Of a stretch of 34,228 nt of DNA, positions 8,719 through 17,201 are shown one piece after another. Position 1 is the first letter of the stretch; the number at the start of each line of letters is the position of its first letter. The DNA lies in contig NZ_JACOOJ010000047.1 in NCBI RefSeq assembly GCF_014287585.1, forward strand, positions 1 through 34,228, written 5' to 3'. Both the position numbers and the translations under genes were made by a program. The stretch is from Parabacteroides hominis. Lineage in GTDB: Bacteria; Bacteroidota; Bacteroidia; Bacteroidales; Tannerellaceae. Under the pieces are notes generated by a model that ran no database searches, had not been told where the DNA came from, and saw only the letters and a list, made by a program, of their open reading frames with translations.

Positions 8719-9764
8719 CGTTTTCCTTTTTCTGAAATTGATACTTCCATGCCGTCCGACAAGAAACGAAGCCCGCTTGTCGCCACCACTTCACCCGCTT
8801 GCAACCCTTCCTCGATCCGGACAGTCCCGTCCGGCAATAACTCACCGACCGTTACGGACTGCCGGGTAACACGGCCTGTTTCAGGACTCACCACCCAGAC
8901 AAAATCGCCCACCGAAGGACGATGGCAAAGAGCCGTCTGCGGAACAGAGATACTTCCGGAAACCACAGGGGCAGATTGCAGTAAAGCCTTACCCGACATA
9001 CCTGACAGCAACCGGTTTTCTTCATTCGGAAGAATGGCTGTCAACAAATATGACAGGTTGTTACGGGTCGTTCCTTTGGACACCTCGACTACGTTTGCCG
9101 TATAAAGCCGGTCGGGCTGTGTGTCGAAACGCAGACGAATCGTATCGCGGGGTCTTATGGAGCAAGCGATATCCTGCGTCACATAGACTTCTATTTTAAG
9201 GCGGTCGATGTCGATAAAGGAAATCACAGGCTGCGAGGCCTTTACATCCTGAAACTTTTCCAGATAAACTTCTCCTACATATCCGTTGAACGGAGCTGCC
9301 AGCTTCGTATCTTCCAATTCATTCACAGCTGTCTCGAATGACGACTTTGCCGACACATAATCCGCTTTCGCTTTCTCATAAACACTGGCCGCCACATTTT
9401 CTTTCTCAAACAAGATCCGCACACGTTCATATTCGGCTTTTGCCTGGAGATAGGCCGCCTCCGCACGGTTCCGGCGAATCCGGAAATCACGCGGATCGAT
9501 CCCGGCAATGATACTTCCACGCGTATACCGGCTACCGGCATACACGTCAAACTGGTCGATCGGACCGCTCACACGAAAAGAAAGCTCCGAGGTCCGGAAC
9601 GGTTGGGCAATAAAGGCAAACTCCGTATTGCCTTCAGCAGAAACGGATGATACGCGGACCGCATTCACCTCGATACCCTCTTCTTTTTTCACATCCTTGC
9701 CTTTACAGGAGACAAGCAACAGGGCGATGCCTACCAGCAGGACGGGATTTAATCTAATCTTCAT
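8715..9764 (-). CDS. RND efflux periplasmic adaptor lipoprotein (membrane fusion protein)
   Basis: A 349-residue adaptor linking the inner-membrane pump to the TolC-like channel. The N-terminus is a lipoprotein signal with lipobox LVSC and C20 as the lipidated residue. A barrel-sandwich (lipoyl-like) half at 60-80 is followed by an alpha-hairpin rich in Lys, Glu and Ala (about 85-150), the returning lipoyl strand LAAPFNGYVGEV near 155-165, and beta-barrel and membrane-proximal domains. It is the first gene of the operon, and its stop overlaps the start of the pump gene. Confidence 0.92.
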   Translation of the reverse strand: MKIRLNPVLLVGIALLLVSCKGKDVKKEEGIEVNAVRVSSVSAEGNTEFAFIAQPFRTSELSFRVSGPIDQFDVYAGSRYTRGSIIAGIDPRDFRIRRNRAEAAYLQAKAEYERVRILFEKENVAASVYEKAKADYVSAKSSFETAVNELEDTKLAAPFNGYVGEVYLEKFQDVKASQPVISFIDIDRLKIEVYVTQDIACSIRPRDTIRLRFDTQPDRLYTANVVEVSKGTTRNNLSYLLTAILPNEENRLLSGMSGKALLQSAPVVSGSISVPQTALCHRPSVGDFVWVVSPETGRVTRQSVTVGELLPDGTVRIEEGLQAGEVVATSGLRFLSDGMEVSISEKGKR

Positions 9765-9786
9765 ATCTCATCTTTTAAATTCCGTT

Positions 9787-9794
9787 CAAAAGTA
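9787..9794 (-). promoter_or_regulatory. Candidate -7 element of the efflux operon
   Basis: On the minus strand the bases read TACTTTTG, matching TAnnTTTG, 22 bp before the adaptor start codon. The -33 region around 9813-9820 (minus-strand TTTCTGA) is a weak match. The gap 9765-10081 otherwise holds the promoter of the next gene and a small GC-rich stem (9999-10004 pairing with 10017-10022) of unknown role. Confidence 0.45.
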
Positions 9795-10057
9795 AAAGAC
9801 TTGTTCTGTTCGTATCAGAAATTTGTTTCCGAAACCGGACAAAACGCTACCGAAAAAGGAGTTTCTTATACCAAAGAGAAAAAGGGATATTGAATATTAA
9901 ATTATTTGAGTGTAGTATCTTGATAATACTAAGTAAATCATTGCATATTGTAATAATATGCATACATTTGTACAATTCATAGTAATAAAATGCCCCCACG
10001 AACCCCGCGTCAACCTGGTTCGGCCTCTCATCAATAGAATGAATGTATTTAGTAAGT

Positions 10058-10065
10058 TAACTTTG
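10058..10065 (+). promoter_or_regulatory. Candidate -7 element of the lipoprotein/protease pair
   Basis: TAACTTTG matches TAnnTTTG. The predicted start point near 10072 leaves only about 10 nt before the ATG at 10082, but about 34 nt before the alternative ATG at 10106. No good -33 element is visible. Confidence 0.4.
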
Positions 10066-10081
10066 AAAACAATCAGAGAGT

Positions 10082-10498
10082 ATGAATGTACAAGAAAAAA
10101 AGAAAATGAAACGATGGCTATTGCCATTATTGCTGCTATTTCTGGTAAATGGAGTATCTTGTAGTGACGACGATGTCGATCCGGATTTACCAGAATATAA
10201 AGTTATCGAATTGAATACGGAAGACCACCGATTTGAAGAATTGAAAACCATAAATGTTCTAACTGATATTAAATGTCAAACGAATACAGATGACATATTT
10301 AGATTGGTTATTCGAAATGATTCCGCATTTATCTCGTATTTTGGCTCTTTGTTGTATCCGACAAGATTGCCATCTGATTTCCCTATCTATGGAAACCCAT
10401 TTATTTTTTCAGGAACAGTGAAGGCGAGTCCTGAAGGTGTGGATTATTATCCATTGATTCTGGAAGAGTTTAAATATGAAACATTACAAGCAATGTAA
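10082..10498 (+). CDS. Small putative lipoprotein of unknown function
   Basis: A 138-residue protein with a lipoprotein-type signal: a run of leucines from about 12-21, then VNGVSC with C27 as the likely lipidated residue followed by the acidic SDDDVD. The mature part is about 110 residues, looks beta-rich, and belongs to no family I recognise. The internal ATG at 10106 gives a tighter signal peptide and a more usual leader length, so the true start may be there. The stop lies 14 bp before the preferred start of the protease gene, so they are probably one operon. Base composition is clearly AT-richer than the genes to the left. A role as inhibitor or chaperone of the protease is only a guess. 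Confidence 0.7.
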   Translation: MNVQEKKKMKRWLLPLLLLFLVNGVSCSDDDVDPDLPEYKVIELNTEDHRFEELKTINVLTDIKCQTNTDDIFRLVIRNDSAFISYFGSLLYPTRLPSDFPIYGNPFIFSGTVKASPEGVDYYPLILEEFKYETLQAM

Positions 10499-10511
10499 AA
10501 ACAGAAAGATT

Positions 10512-12710
10512 ATGAAACGAATATATTTAATAACAATACTTTTGTCTATTGCTTATTTTGTGAATGGACAAGTTCAGATTAATTATCAACCGACAACTGA
10601 TCTGTTAGTAAAAATCAACAAAGTGAATATGGCTACTCGGTCAGTTGCTAATATTATGATGTTACCCACTTTCGACATACAACAAATGCTGGAAGAAGAT
10701 AGTTTGGATCAAATCGGAACTGTTGAGGTACCTTTCCGTTTCGGAAAGGGATTTGATACGGATTTAACTTTAAACGAGAGTGGATTGTGGCAAAACACAG
10801 ATGATGGAAGAGTTTGGAGTATGCATTTTCATTCTTCCAAAGCTAAATCCCTGAATTTCATTTTTAATAATTTTTATCTACCGGACAGTGCTGAATTATA
10901 TATAGTGAATGCGGATCAGACAGTTTTGTATGGACCGGTTACAGCTTCTTGTATTCCGGAAGATGGATTTTTTATGACAGACTTAATTTTAGGAGAAGAT
11001 GTCTCAATCTATTTATTTGAACCCAATCTATGTATGGGACAGTCTCGGCTAAACATTACAAAAGTCGTTCATGCTTATAGGGGATTATCCATTGAAACAG
11101 ATGGAATAATGAGAAGTTCTGAAAGTTTATTACCTTGCCATAATGATGTCGTTTGTTTTTCTGACTGGAGTAATGAGTCTAGTGGTATTGCTTTAGTTTT
11201 ATTAGCGGATGGAACGGCTTGGTGTAGCGGTTCATTGATCATGTCTGCAGATAACAGTTTTAGGCCTTATTTTTTAACTGCTTTTCATTGTATCGATGCT
11301 GACAAGCAAGGATCTCTTTCTGCTGCAGAGATTAATCAGGCAGAACACTGGATGTTTAAATTTGGATATAAGAAAAGCTCTTGTTCCTACAGTTATATTT
11401 CTTCGGGAATTAGTTTTAACGGTGCAATGTTCAGATCTGCTTATCGTGATACAGACTTTGCATTAGTAGAATTAAATTCTAATCCCGGTAATACCCAATA
11501 TCCGTCTGCCACTTGGCTAGGTTGGGACAAAACAGGGAGTACGCCACTCTCCGGAACATATATTCATCATCCATTGGGGACTCCTATGAAAATATCATTT
11601 GATGTAAACACTTTATCTTTACATAATGGAACATTAAATTGGAGTAATGGCGCATCTTCAATAAACACACATTGGAAAACAAGACTGGATAATGGAGTTG
11701 TTCAACCAGGTTCTTCTGGTTCTCCGTTATTGGATCAAAATAAAAGAGTAATAGGTCAACTTCATGGCGGAAATGCTACGTGTTCATATAATGAGGATAC
11801 TTATTCTGGTGCTTTTCACAAATCTTGGACAGGTGGAGGCAGTAATTCTACCCGCTTAAGTAACTGGCTTGATCCTAATAATAGTGGAGTCATGACAACA
11901 AACACATCTTCATATCCCTATATTTCCGGGGCTGATATTATCTGTCCATATGATAATCCTCATTCTTATTCTGTTTCAGGTATCCCAGCAAATACATCGG
12001 TAACATGGACTTGTACTGGTGGCATAAGCATTTCTGCTAATGGAACATCTTGTACTGTTAATGCCTCAACTGCCGGATATGCTTCAGTTTCTGCGCACAT
12101 TAACAGTTCTACGACTATCCTTACCAAAAATATTGAAGTCTCTTCCGATCCTGCAGATCCGAATGCTCATGTCTATGTTTCCGGGTATTCTATCGGCAAC
12201 GGTATGATTCGTCTTGAAGTAAGCGCTCCTGCTATATATGGAATCAGGTCATACATCTGGAATGCTCAGTCCATTGGTGGAGGTGGTTCTTCGCAAAGCA
12301 CACAAACCGGACCGAATGGAGATTACTGGACGATTACCGCCGGCAACTATAACGTCGAAGTGCGTGCCGTCACCCAATGCGGACATATTGTCGGGTCAAA
12401 TACGATCTATGCAGCCGGAAGTTATTCTTCTTCCGCTTCCCCGAATCCGGCAAACAATACTTTAAATGTAAATATTGAAGAATTGGAAAACGAAGGAGTG
12501 AACGCCCTTCCTGCCGCTTCGAGACAAACGTCAGCTTATTACGACATCCGTCTTTATAATTTGCAAGGTACATTGTTGCGCAGCCTCCGCGTCGCAAGTG
12601 GACAAACATCCATAGATGTCTCCGGACTGCCTGGCGGCAACTATTTCCTCCATGTTTATAAGGACGGAACGGCGGAACCGCAAGTACACAAGATCATCAT
12701 CAGCCATTAA
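10512..12710 (+). CDS. Secreted trypsin-like serine endopeptidase with type IX secretion (Por) C-terminal sorting tail
   Basis: A 732-residue secreted protease, start chosen at 10512 because it begins directly with a signal peptide (MKRIYLITILLSIAYFVNG). An in-frame ATG at 10476 overlaps the lipoprotein gene and adds 12 polar residues. Residues to about 200 look like a beta-rich pro-region. The catalytic domain resembles lysyl-endopeptidase-type S1 proteases: H259 in TAFHC, D315 in DTDFALVEL and S402 in PGSSGSPLL form the triad. An Ig-like segment follows (about 475-555). The C-terminus has the type IX sorting signature: SPNPANNTLNV, an IRLYNLQG strand, and LPGGNYFLHVYKDG near the end. The first four fifths are AT-rich; the tail is GC-richer. 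P1 specificity is not proven. Confidence 0.88.
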   Translation: MKRIYLITILLSIAYFVNGQVQINYQPTTDLLVKINKVNMATRSVANIMMLPTFDIQQMLEEDSLDQIGTVEVPFRFGKGFDTDLTLNESGLWQNTDDGRVWSMHFHSSKAKSLNFIFNNFYLPDSAELYIVNADQTVLYGPVTASCIPEDGFFMTDLILGEDVSIYLFEPNLCMGQSRLNITKVVHAYRGLSIETDGIMRSSESLLPCHNDVVCFSDWSNESSGIALVLLADGTAWCSGSLIMSADNSFRPYFLTAFHCIDADKQGSLSAAEINQAEHWMFKFGYKKSSCSYSYISSGISFNGAMFRSAYRDTDFALVELNSNPGNTQYPSATWLGWDKTGSTPLSGTYIHHPLGTPMKISFDVNTLSLHNGTLNWSNGASSINTHWKTRLDNGVVQPGSSGSPLLDQNKRVIGQLHGGNATCSYNEDTYSGAFHKSWTGGGSNSTRLSNWLDPNNSGVMTTNTSSYPYISGADIICPYDNPHSYSVSGIPANTSVTWTCTGGISISANGTSCTVNASTAGYASVSAHINSSTTILTKNIEVSSDPADPNAHVYVSGYSIGNGMIRLEVSAPAIYGIRSYIWNAQSIGGGGSSQSTQTGPNGDYWTITAGNYNVEVRAVTQCGHIVGSNTIYAAGSYSSSASPNPANNTLNVNIEELENEGVNALPAASRQTSAYYDIRLYNLQGTLLRSLRVASGQTSIDVSGLPGGNYFLHVYKDGTAEPQVHKIIISH

Positions 12711-12950
12711 CCCCGTCGTGCACGCACGACACCTCGGTTTTTGAAAAAAAATGCTTGTGCGTCCGCACAATTCCCTATTTCGAACAAAAAAGGCCTGTCG
12801 CGCGTGCACAATTCCTTATTTTTACCGGAAAAAGCAAATCGTGCATGCACAATTCGTTATCCGAGGCAAAAAAAGCCTGTCGTGCAGACGCACAAGCCTA
12901 TTTTGATGAAAAATGACAAATTGTGCATGCACGACAAGGCTTTTAAGCGG
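12711..12950. repeat. Array of six palindromes at 40-42 bp intervals
   Basis: Six 16-18 bp inverted repeats with core T[TC]GTGC-NN-GCAC[AG]A are centred near 12722, 12762, 12804, 12845, 12887 and 12927, so the steps are 40, 42, 41, 42 and 40 bp. The first (12715-12730) and second (12755-12770) are perfect 7+2+7 palindromes; the others have one to three mismatched pairs. Linkers share a TTCCYTATTT stretch and an A-run ending in GCCTG. The last unit is inverted relative to the fifth, so 12867-12895 and 12919-12945 could fold into one long hairpin. There is no coding sequence. It fills the space between the protease and the DUF6261-like gene. Confidence 0.85.
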
Positions 12951-12994
12951 TTTTTGAGCTGCGGTCTCGAAAACAAACGTTATATTTACACCAA

Positions 12995-13008
12995 CACAAC
13001 TTGTTGTG
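12995..13008. repeat. Palindrome in the leader of the DUF6261-like gene
   Basis: CACAAC-TT-GTTGTG is a perfect 6+2+6 palindrome 41 bp upstream of the start codon. It shares the TTGTG core of the array but lies off its 41-bp period. A weak -7-like TATATTTA lies just upstream at 12981-12988. It could be an operator or an RNA hairpin. Confidence 0.5.
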
Positions 13009-13048
13009 CGAACAATCAACAATATTTAAACTAAAAACAACTCGTATC

Positions 13049-13855
13049 ATGAAAGAGATCATTGAAATTTACATGTCACGCGGCCGTAACGCAGAACATT
13101 TCCAGTTACATGCCGCTATCCTGGCTGCCGTCACGGAAGCTCTTGCCACCCAGTACCGGATCAGTTCTGTGCGCGAAAAGTATGCAACTGTTTTCAAAAT
13201 GGAAGATTTAATCTATCTGCAAAACCAGGCTTATGCCAACACCAAGGAAATGGATGCGGCCGATAAGGAATGCGACACCCATTTCCTTACGTTCAAATCG
13301 GCAGTCGCCACTTATAAAAACTGGCCGGTCGAAGGGAAGCGCATTGCTTCGGAAAAGCTGACGTTTGCTTTGGAACCTTTCAAGAATGCGAACGGCAAGC
13401 CCTGGGCTGAGAACCGGGCAATGATTACGAACTGCCTGCAGGTGCTCCGCAGCGACACCTACAAGGCGTATGTGACCGAGTTGGGGCTGGATGAGATCCT
13501 GGTACTGCTCGAAGCGGCTAACAACAAATGCAACGACCTGATGTCGGATCACCTCGAAGAGAAGCGTTCACGCGAGGCTGCGGACAACCTGAAGGTGGTC
13601 CGTCCGCAGGTGGACGCTGCTTTTGAACTGCTCCGGAAAGCGATCAATGCTGTTTACCTGATGAATGAGTTAGTCGACCAGAATGCCGACACGGAAGCGG
13701 AAGTGGGTGCCGTGATCGATGCCGTCAATAAATTCCTGCTGGGCTACAGCGCCACCCTTTCACGACGTAAAGCCGGCACAAAAGCCAACGTGAAGCCGGG
13801 CGAAGACCTCCCGGTGGACCCGAAGCCCGAGGAAGAACGCCCCGGTGAACTCTAA
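13049..13855 (+). CDS. DUF6261-like family protein of unknown function
   Basis: A 268-residue, mostly helical soluble protein with no signal peptide or membrane segment. From memory it resembles the DUF6261 family found in several copies in Bacteroides and Parabacteroides genomes; this is recognition, not a search result. Residues 1-235 are predicted long amphipathic helices rich in Ala, Leu, Glu and Lys. The last 30 residues are a low-complexity Pro/Glu/Lys tail (DLPVDPKPEEERPGE). The start at 13049 is preferred over an in-frame ATG at 13001, which would place the leader palindrome inside the gene. The function is unknown. The gene stands alone, directly downstream of the palindrome array. 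Confidence 0.75.
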   Translation: MKEIIEIYMSRGRNAEHFQLHAAILAAVTEALATQYRISSVREKYATVFKMEDLIYLQNQAYANTKEMDAADKECDTHFLTFKSAVATYKNWPVEGKRIASEKLTFALEPFKNANGKPWAENRAMITNCLQVLRSDTYKAYVTELGLDEILVLLEAANNKCNDLMSDHLEEKRSREAADNLKVVRPQVDAAFELLRKAINAVYLMNELVDQNADTEAEVGAVIDAVNKFLLGYSATLSRRKAGTKANVKPGEDLPVDPKPEEERPGEL

Positions 13856-13903
13856 GGATTTGCTTCACCCCATGACAAAGTGCCGGATGTAAAACAAATT
13901 AAT

Positions 13904-13911
13904 TATCTTTG
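13904..13911 (+). promoter_or_regulatory. -7 promoter element of the glucosaminidase gene
   Basis: TATCTTTG is a perfect TAnnTTTG match. Transcription would start near 13918, downstream of the possible start codon at 13909, so the ATG at 13945 is the likely start. Confidence 0.6.
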
Positions 13912-13944
13912 CCGTTAATTATAATTACATACAACAAATCAGTC

Positions 13945-14847
13945 ATGCGATTAACATTACGAATCCTTTCCTTCCTGCTGGTACTTTCCTTTGCTGCGCC
14001 GGTTTTCGGAGCCAGCCAAAGGAAAGTACCGGCATACGAAAAGTATATCAGGCAATACGGCAATTTAGCTATCCAGCATCAAAAGAAGTTCCGCATCCCG
14101 GCAAGCATCACGCTTGCGCAAGGATTATTGGAATCCGGAGCCGGACAAAGCGAGCTGGCACGCAAATCGAACAACCACTTCGGCATCAAATGCCATTCCG
14201 ACTGGCGGGGCGGCCGCGTCTATCACGATGACGACCTGCGCGGAGAATGTTTCCGTAAATATAAGAATCCGGAACAGTCCTACGAAGACCACGCCCGTTT
14301 TTTAGTCGACCGTCCCCGCTATGCATCCCTGTTCAAACTGAAAGTAACCGACTATAAAGGCTGGGCAAGAGGTTTGCAGAAATGCGGATATGCGACTGAC
14401 CGCGCATACGCGAACCGGCTGATCAAGTTGATTGAAGATTACGACCTGTACCGGTATGACACGGCGAAAGGCGATAAAAAATCCGGCAAGCGACCGGCCC
14501 GTATCTCCCGGTACACCGTCTACCGCACAAACGGCCTGCTGTATGTCTATTCCAACGGCAAAGACAGTTTCGACGACATAGCCGCCAGCCTCGGCTTCCG
14601 GGTAAAAGACCTGAAGAAATATAACGAGGTTCCGGAAGATTTCCCGTTGCAGAAAAACGATATCGTTTACCTGGAAAAGAAAAAGAAGAAAGCCGACAAG
14701 CCGAATTATGACCATGTCGTACAGGTGGGCGAATCCATGCACAGCATCGCACAGAAATACGGAATACAGATCAAGAGCTTATATAAGATGAATAAAAAGC
14801 ACAAAGATTATATCCCCGAAGAAGGAGATGTGCTAAAACTTAGATAA
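13945..14847 (+). CDS. Secreted glucosaminidase-domain (GH73-like) peptidoglycan hydrolase with LysM-like repeats
   Basis: A 300-residue exported protein probably acting on peptidoglycan glycan strands. The signal peptide is MRLTLRILSFLLVLSFAAPVF, with cleavage near FGA/S. Residues 30-175 form a glucosaminidase domain: the catalytic glutamate E63 sits in LAQGLLESGAGQSELA, followed by NNHFGIKCH and the YRKYKNP-like segment FRKYKNPEQSYEDHARFL. Two LysM-like modules follow, about 190-245 (weak) and 253-300 (VQVGESMHSIAQKYGI), the second ending the protein. It has its own promoter. Basic linkers (KKKKKK) separate the modules. Annotations of the family vary between beta-N-acetylglucosaminidase and mannosyl-glycoprotein endo-glucosaminidase. 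Confidence 0.9.
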   Translation: MRLTLRILSFLLVLSFAAPVFGASQRKVPAYEKYIRQYGNLAIQHQKKFRIPASITLAQGLLESGAGQSELARKSNNHFGIKCHSDWRGGRVYHDDDLRGECFRKYKNPEQSYEDHARFLVDRPRYASLFKLKVTDYKGWARGLQKCGYATDRAYANRLIKLIEDYDLYRYDTAKGDKKSGKRPARISRYTVYRTNGLLYVYSNGKDSFDDIAASLGFRVKDLKKYNEVPEDFPLQKNDIVYLEKKKKKADKPNYDHVVQVGESMHSIAQKYGIQIKSLYKMNKKHKDYIPEEGDVLKLR

Positions 14848-14863
14848 GTAAGACAAAAAATAG

Positions 14864-14871
14864 TATCTTTG
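14864..14871 (+). promoter_or_regulatory. -7 promoter element of the purM-prfA-pyrF operon
   Basis: TATCTTTG is a perfect match to TAnnTTTG, 20 bp before the purM start. The -33 region near 14840 is not a clear match. Confidence 0.6.
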
Positions 14872-14891
14872 CAGACAAATTCACAAAAACA

Positions 14892-16064
14892 ATGAGTGAC
14901 CAACGTTATAATCTACGCGGTGTATCCGCTTCGAAAGAAGATGTTCACAACGCAATAAAGAACATCGACAAGGGAATCTTTCCCCAAGCATTCTGTAAGA
15001 TCATTCCCGACATTCTGGGAGGCGATCCCGAATATTGCAACATCATGCATGCCGACGGAGCCGGAACCAAGTCATCTCTGGCTTATATGTACTGGAAAGA
15101 AACCGGAGACCTGTCCGTTTGGAAAGGCATCGCGCAAGACGCTTTGATAATGAATATCGACGACCTGCTGTGCGTAGGCGCCGTAGACAATATATTGGTT
15201 TCCTCCACCATCGGACGCAACAAGCTGTTGATTCCGGGTGAAGTGATCTCCGCCATCATCAACGGGACAGACGAGTTATTGGCCGAACTCCGTGAAATGG
15301 GTGTAGGTTGCTATGCGACCGGCGGCGAAACAGCCGATGTAGGCGACTTGGTTCGTACCATCATCGTCGACAGTACGGTTACCTGCCGGATGAAACGCGC
15401 CGACGTGATCGACAATGCGAATATCCGTCCGGGCGACGTGATCGTCGGGCTGGCCTCTTTCGGACAAGCTACTTACGAGAAAGAATATAACGGCGGCATG
15501 GGAAGCAACGGGCTGACAAGCGCGCGCCATGACGTCTTTGCCAAATATCTGGCAGAAAAATACCCGGAAAGCTTCGACAAGGCTGTCCCCGACGAACTGG
15601 TTTACAGCGGAGGCTTGAAACTGACCGACACCGTAGAAGGATCGCCGTTGAACGCCGGCAAACTTGTGCTTTCTCCTACACGAACCTATGCTCCGGTAGT
15701 CAAAAAGCTATTGGATGCGTTGCGTCCGGATATCCACGGCATGGTACACTGCTCAGGCGGCGCACAGACCAAAGTGATGCACTTCATCGGAAACAACTGC
15801 CGCGTAGTCAAAGACAATATGTTCCCCGTTCCCCCGCTGTTCAAGACGATCAAGGAGCAGAGCGGCACGGCTTGGGACGAGATGTACAAAGTGTTCAACA
15901 TGGGACACCGCCTGGAAGTCTATCTTTCCCCGGAACATGCGGAAGAAGTGATTGCCATCAGCCAATCATTCAATATCGACGCACAAATTGTCGGTCGCAT
16001 AGAAGAAAGCGACAAAAAGGAACTGATTATTAAAAGCGAGTTCGGTGAGTTTATATATGGCTGA
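14892..16064 (+). CDS. purM: Phosphoribosylformylglycinamidine cyclo-ligase (AIR synthase)
   Basis: A 390-residue purine biosynthesis enzyme that closes FGAM to aminoimidazole ribonucleotide using ATP. Recognisable parts of the PurM/AIRS fold are MHADGAGTKSSLAY (about 53-66), the dimer-interface strand DALIMNIDDLLCVGA, the YATGGETADVGD segment, GLASFGQATYEKEYNGGMGSN, and the C-terminal half with SGGAQTK and the NMGHRLEVYL strand. It is longer than the approximately 345 residues of the E. coli enzyme, as is usual for the Bacteroidales form. Its stop overlaps the prfA start by 8 bp, so the two are co-transcribed. Confidence 0.92.
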   Translation: MSDQRYNLRGVSASKEDVHNAIKNIDKGIFPQAFCKIIPDILGGDPEYCNIMHADGAGTKSSLAYMYWKETGDLSVWKGIAQDALIMNIDDLLCVGAVDNILVSSTIGRNKLLIPGEVISAIINGTDELLAELREMGVGCYATGGETADVGDLVRTIIVDSTVTCRMKRADVIDNANIRPGDVIVGLASFGQATYEKEYNGGMGSNGLTSARHDVFAKYLAEKYPESFDKAVPDELVYSGGLKLTDTVEGSPLNAGKLVLSPTRTYAPVVKKLLDALRPDIHGMVHCSGGAQTKVMHFIGNNCRVVKDNMFPVPPLFKTIKEQSGTAWDEMYKVFNMGHRLEVYLSPEHAEEVIAISQSFNIDAQIVGRIEESDKKELIIKSEFGEFIYG

Positions 16065-17166
16065 GAATAATACGCTATTAGAGAAACTGGACGGGTTGGT
16101 ATCGCGCTTCGAAGAAGTATCGACACTCATCACCGATCCCAACGTCATCGCTGACCAGAAAAGATATGTCAAGCTCACGAAAGAATATAAAGAGCTGAAC
16201 GAAATCATTAAAGCCCGCAAGGAATACATACAATGCCTCAACGGTTTGGAGGAAGCCCTTCTGATGATGGCCGAAAACGATCCGGAGATGAAAGAGATAG
16301 CCCGCGAAGAAGCGGCTGCCTGCGAAGCGCGTATTCCGGAACTGGAAGAGGAGATCAAGCTGCTCCTCGTGCCTGCCGACCCGCAGGACGACAAAAACGC
16401 CATTGTCGAAATACGTGGCGGAACGGGTGGCGACGAAGCCGCGCTCTTTGCCGGAGACCTGTATCGCATGTACGTGAAGTATTGCGAGATGAAAGGCTGG
16501 AAAGTGGCCCTGTCCAGTTGTAGCGAAGGCGCAGCCGGCGGTTTCAAGGAAATCATCTTTACCGTGAGCGGGGATAAAGTGTACGGAACCCTTAAATATG
16601 AATCGGGCGTGCATCGTGTACAACGCGTGCCGGCTACCGAAACACAGGGACGCGTGCATACATCGGCAGCAACCGTTGCCGTCCTTCCCGAAGCAGACGA
16701 GTTTGACGTGGAAATCAACGAAGGCGAAATCAAATGGGACACGTTCCGTTCGGGTGGAGCCGGAGGACAGAACGTAAACAAGGTCGAATCAGGCGTCCGC
16801 CTGCGCTATGTCTGGAAGAACCCGAATACCGGCGAAAGCGAAGAAATCCTGATCGAATGTACCGAGACACGTGACCAGCCGAAGAACAAGGAACGCGCCC
16901 TTACGCGCCTGCGTTCGTTTATATATGACAAGGAACACCAGAAATATCTGGATGACATTGCTAACAAACGTAAGACGATGGTTTCCACCGGCGACCGCTC
17001 GGCGAAGATCCGTACCTACAATTATCCGCAGGGACGCATCACCGACCATCGTATCAACTACACGATTTACAATCTTTCAGCCTTTATGGATGGGGATATA
17101 CAAGGATGCCTCGATCAACTGATCGTGGCCGAGAATGCTGAACGACTGAAAGAGTCTGAACTATAA
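16057..17166 (+). CDS. prfA: Peptide chain release factor 1
   Basis: A 369-residue translation termination factor recognising UAA and UAG. The GGQ motif that triggers peptidyl-tRNA hydrolysis is at 236-238 ([11 protein letters not shown]). The stop-codon reading tripeptide P192-A-T194 in [12 protein letters not shown] marks it as RF1 and not RF2. The N-terminal coiled-coil domain occupies about 1-110. The ATG at 16057 is chosen; an in-frame GTG at 16045 would add four residues. It overlaps purM by 8 bp and pyrF starts 35 bp downstream. Confidence 0.96.
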   Translation: MAENNTLLEKLDGLVSRFEEVSTLITDPNVIADQKRYVKLTKEYKELNEIIKARKEYIQCLNGLEEALLMMAENDPEMKEIAREEAAACEARIPELEEEIKLLLVPADPQDDKNAIVEIRGGTGGDEAALFAGDLYRMYVKYCEMKGWKVALSSCSEGAAGGFKEIIFTVSGDKVYGTLKYESGVHRVQRVPATETQGRVHTSAATVAVLPEADEFDVEINEGEIKWDTFRSGGAGGQNVNKVESGVRLRYVWKNPNTGESEEILIECTETRDQPKNKERALTRLRSFIYDKEHQKYLDDIANKRKTMVSTGDRSAKIRTYNYPQGRITDHRINYTIYNLSAFMDGDIQGCLDQLIVAENAERLKESEL

Positions 17167-17201
17167 CATCATTTTTAGACTAATTTTTTACACGTAACAA
17201 C

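Noticed and set aside
9990..10030. tRNA fragment or attachment site
   Set aside because: GGTTCG and a GC-rich stem recall a T-arm, but no acceptor or anticodon stem can be drawn.
12711..12950. CRISPR array or integron attC sites
   Set aside because: Linkers share sequence rather than being unique spacers, the units are short perfect palindromes, and there is no integrase or cas gene nearby.
15966..16781. Serine-rich ORF antisense to prfA
   Set aside because: Composition is typical of a shadow frame; prfA is unambiguous here.
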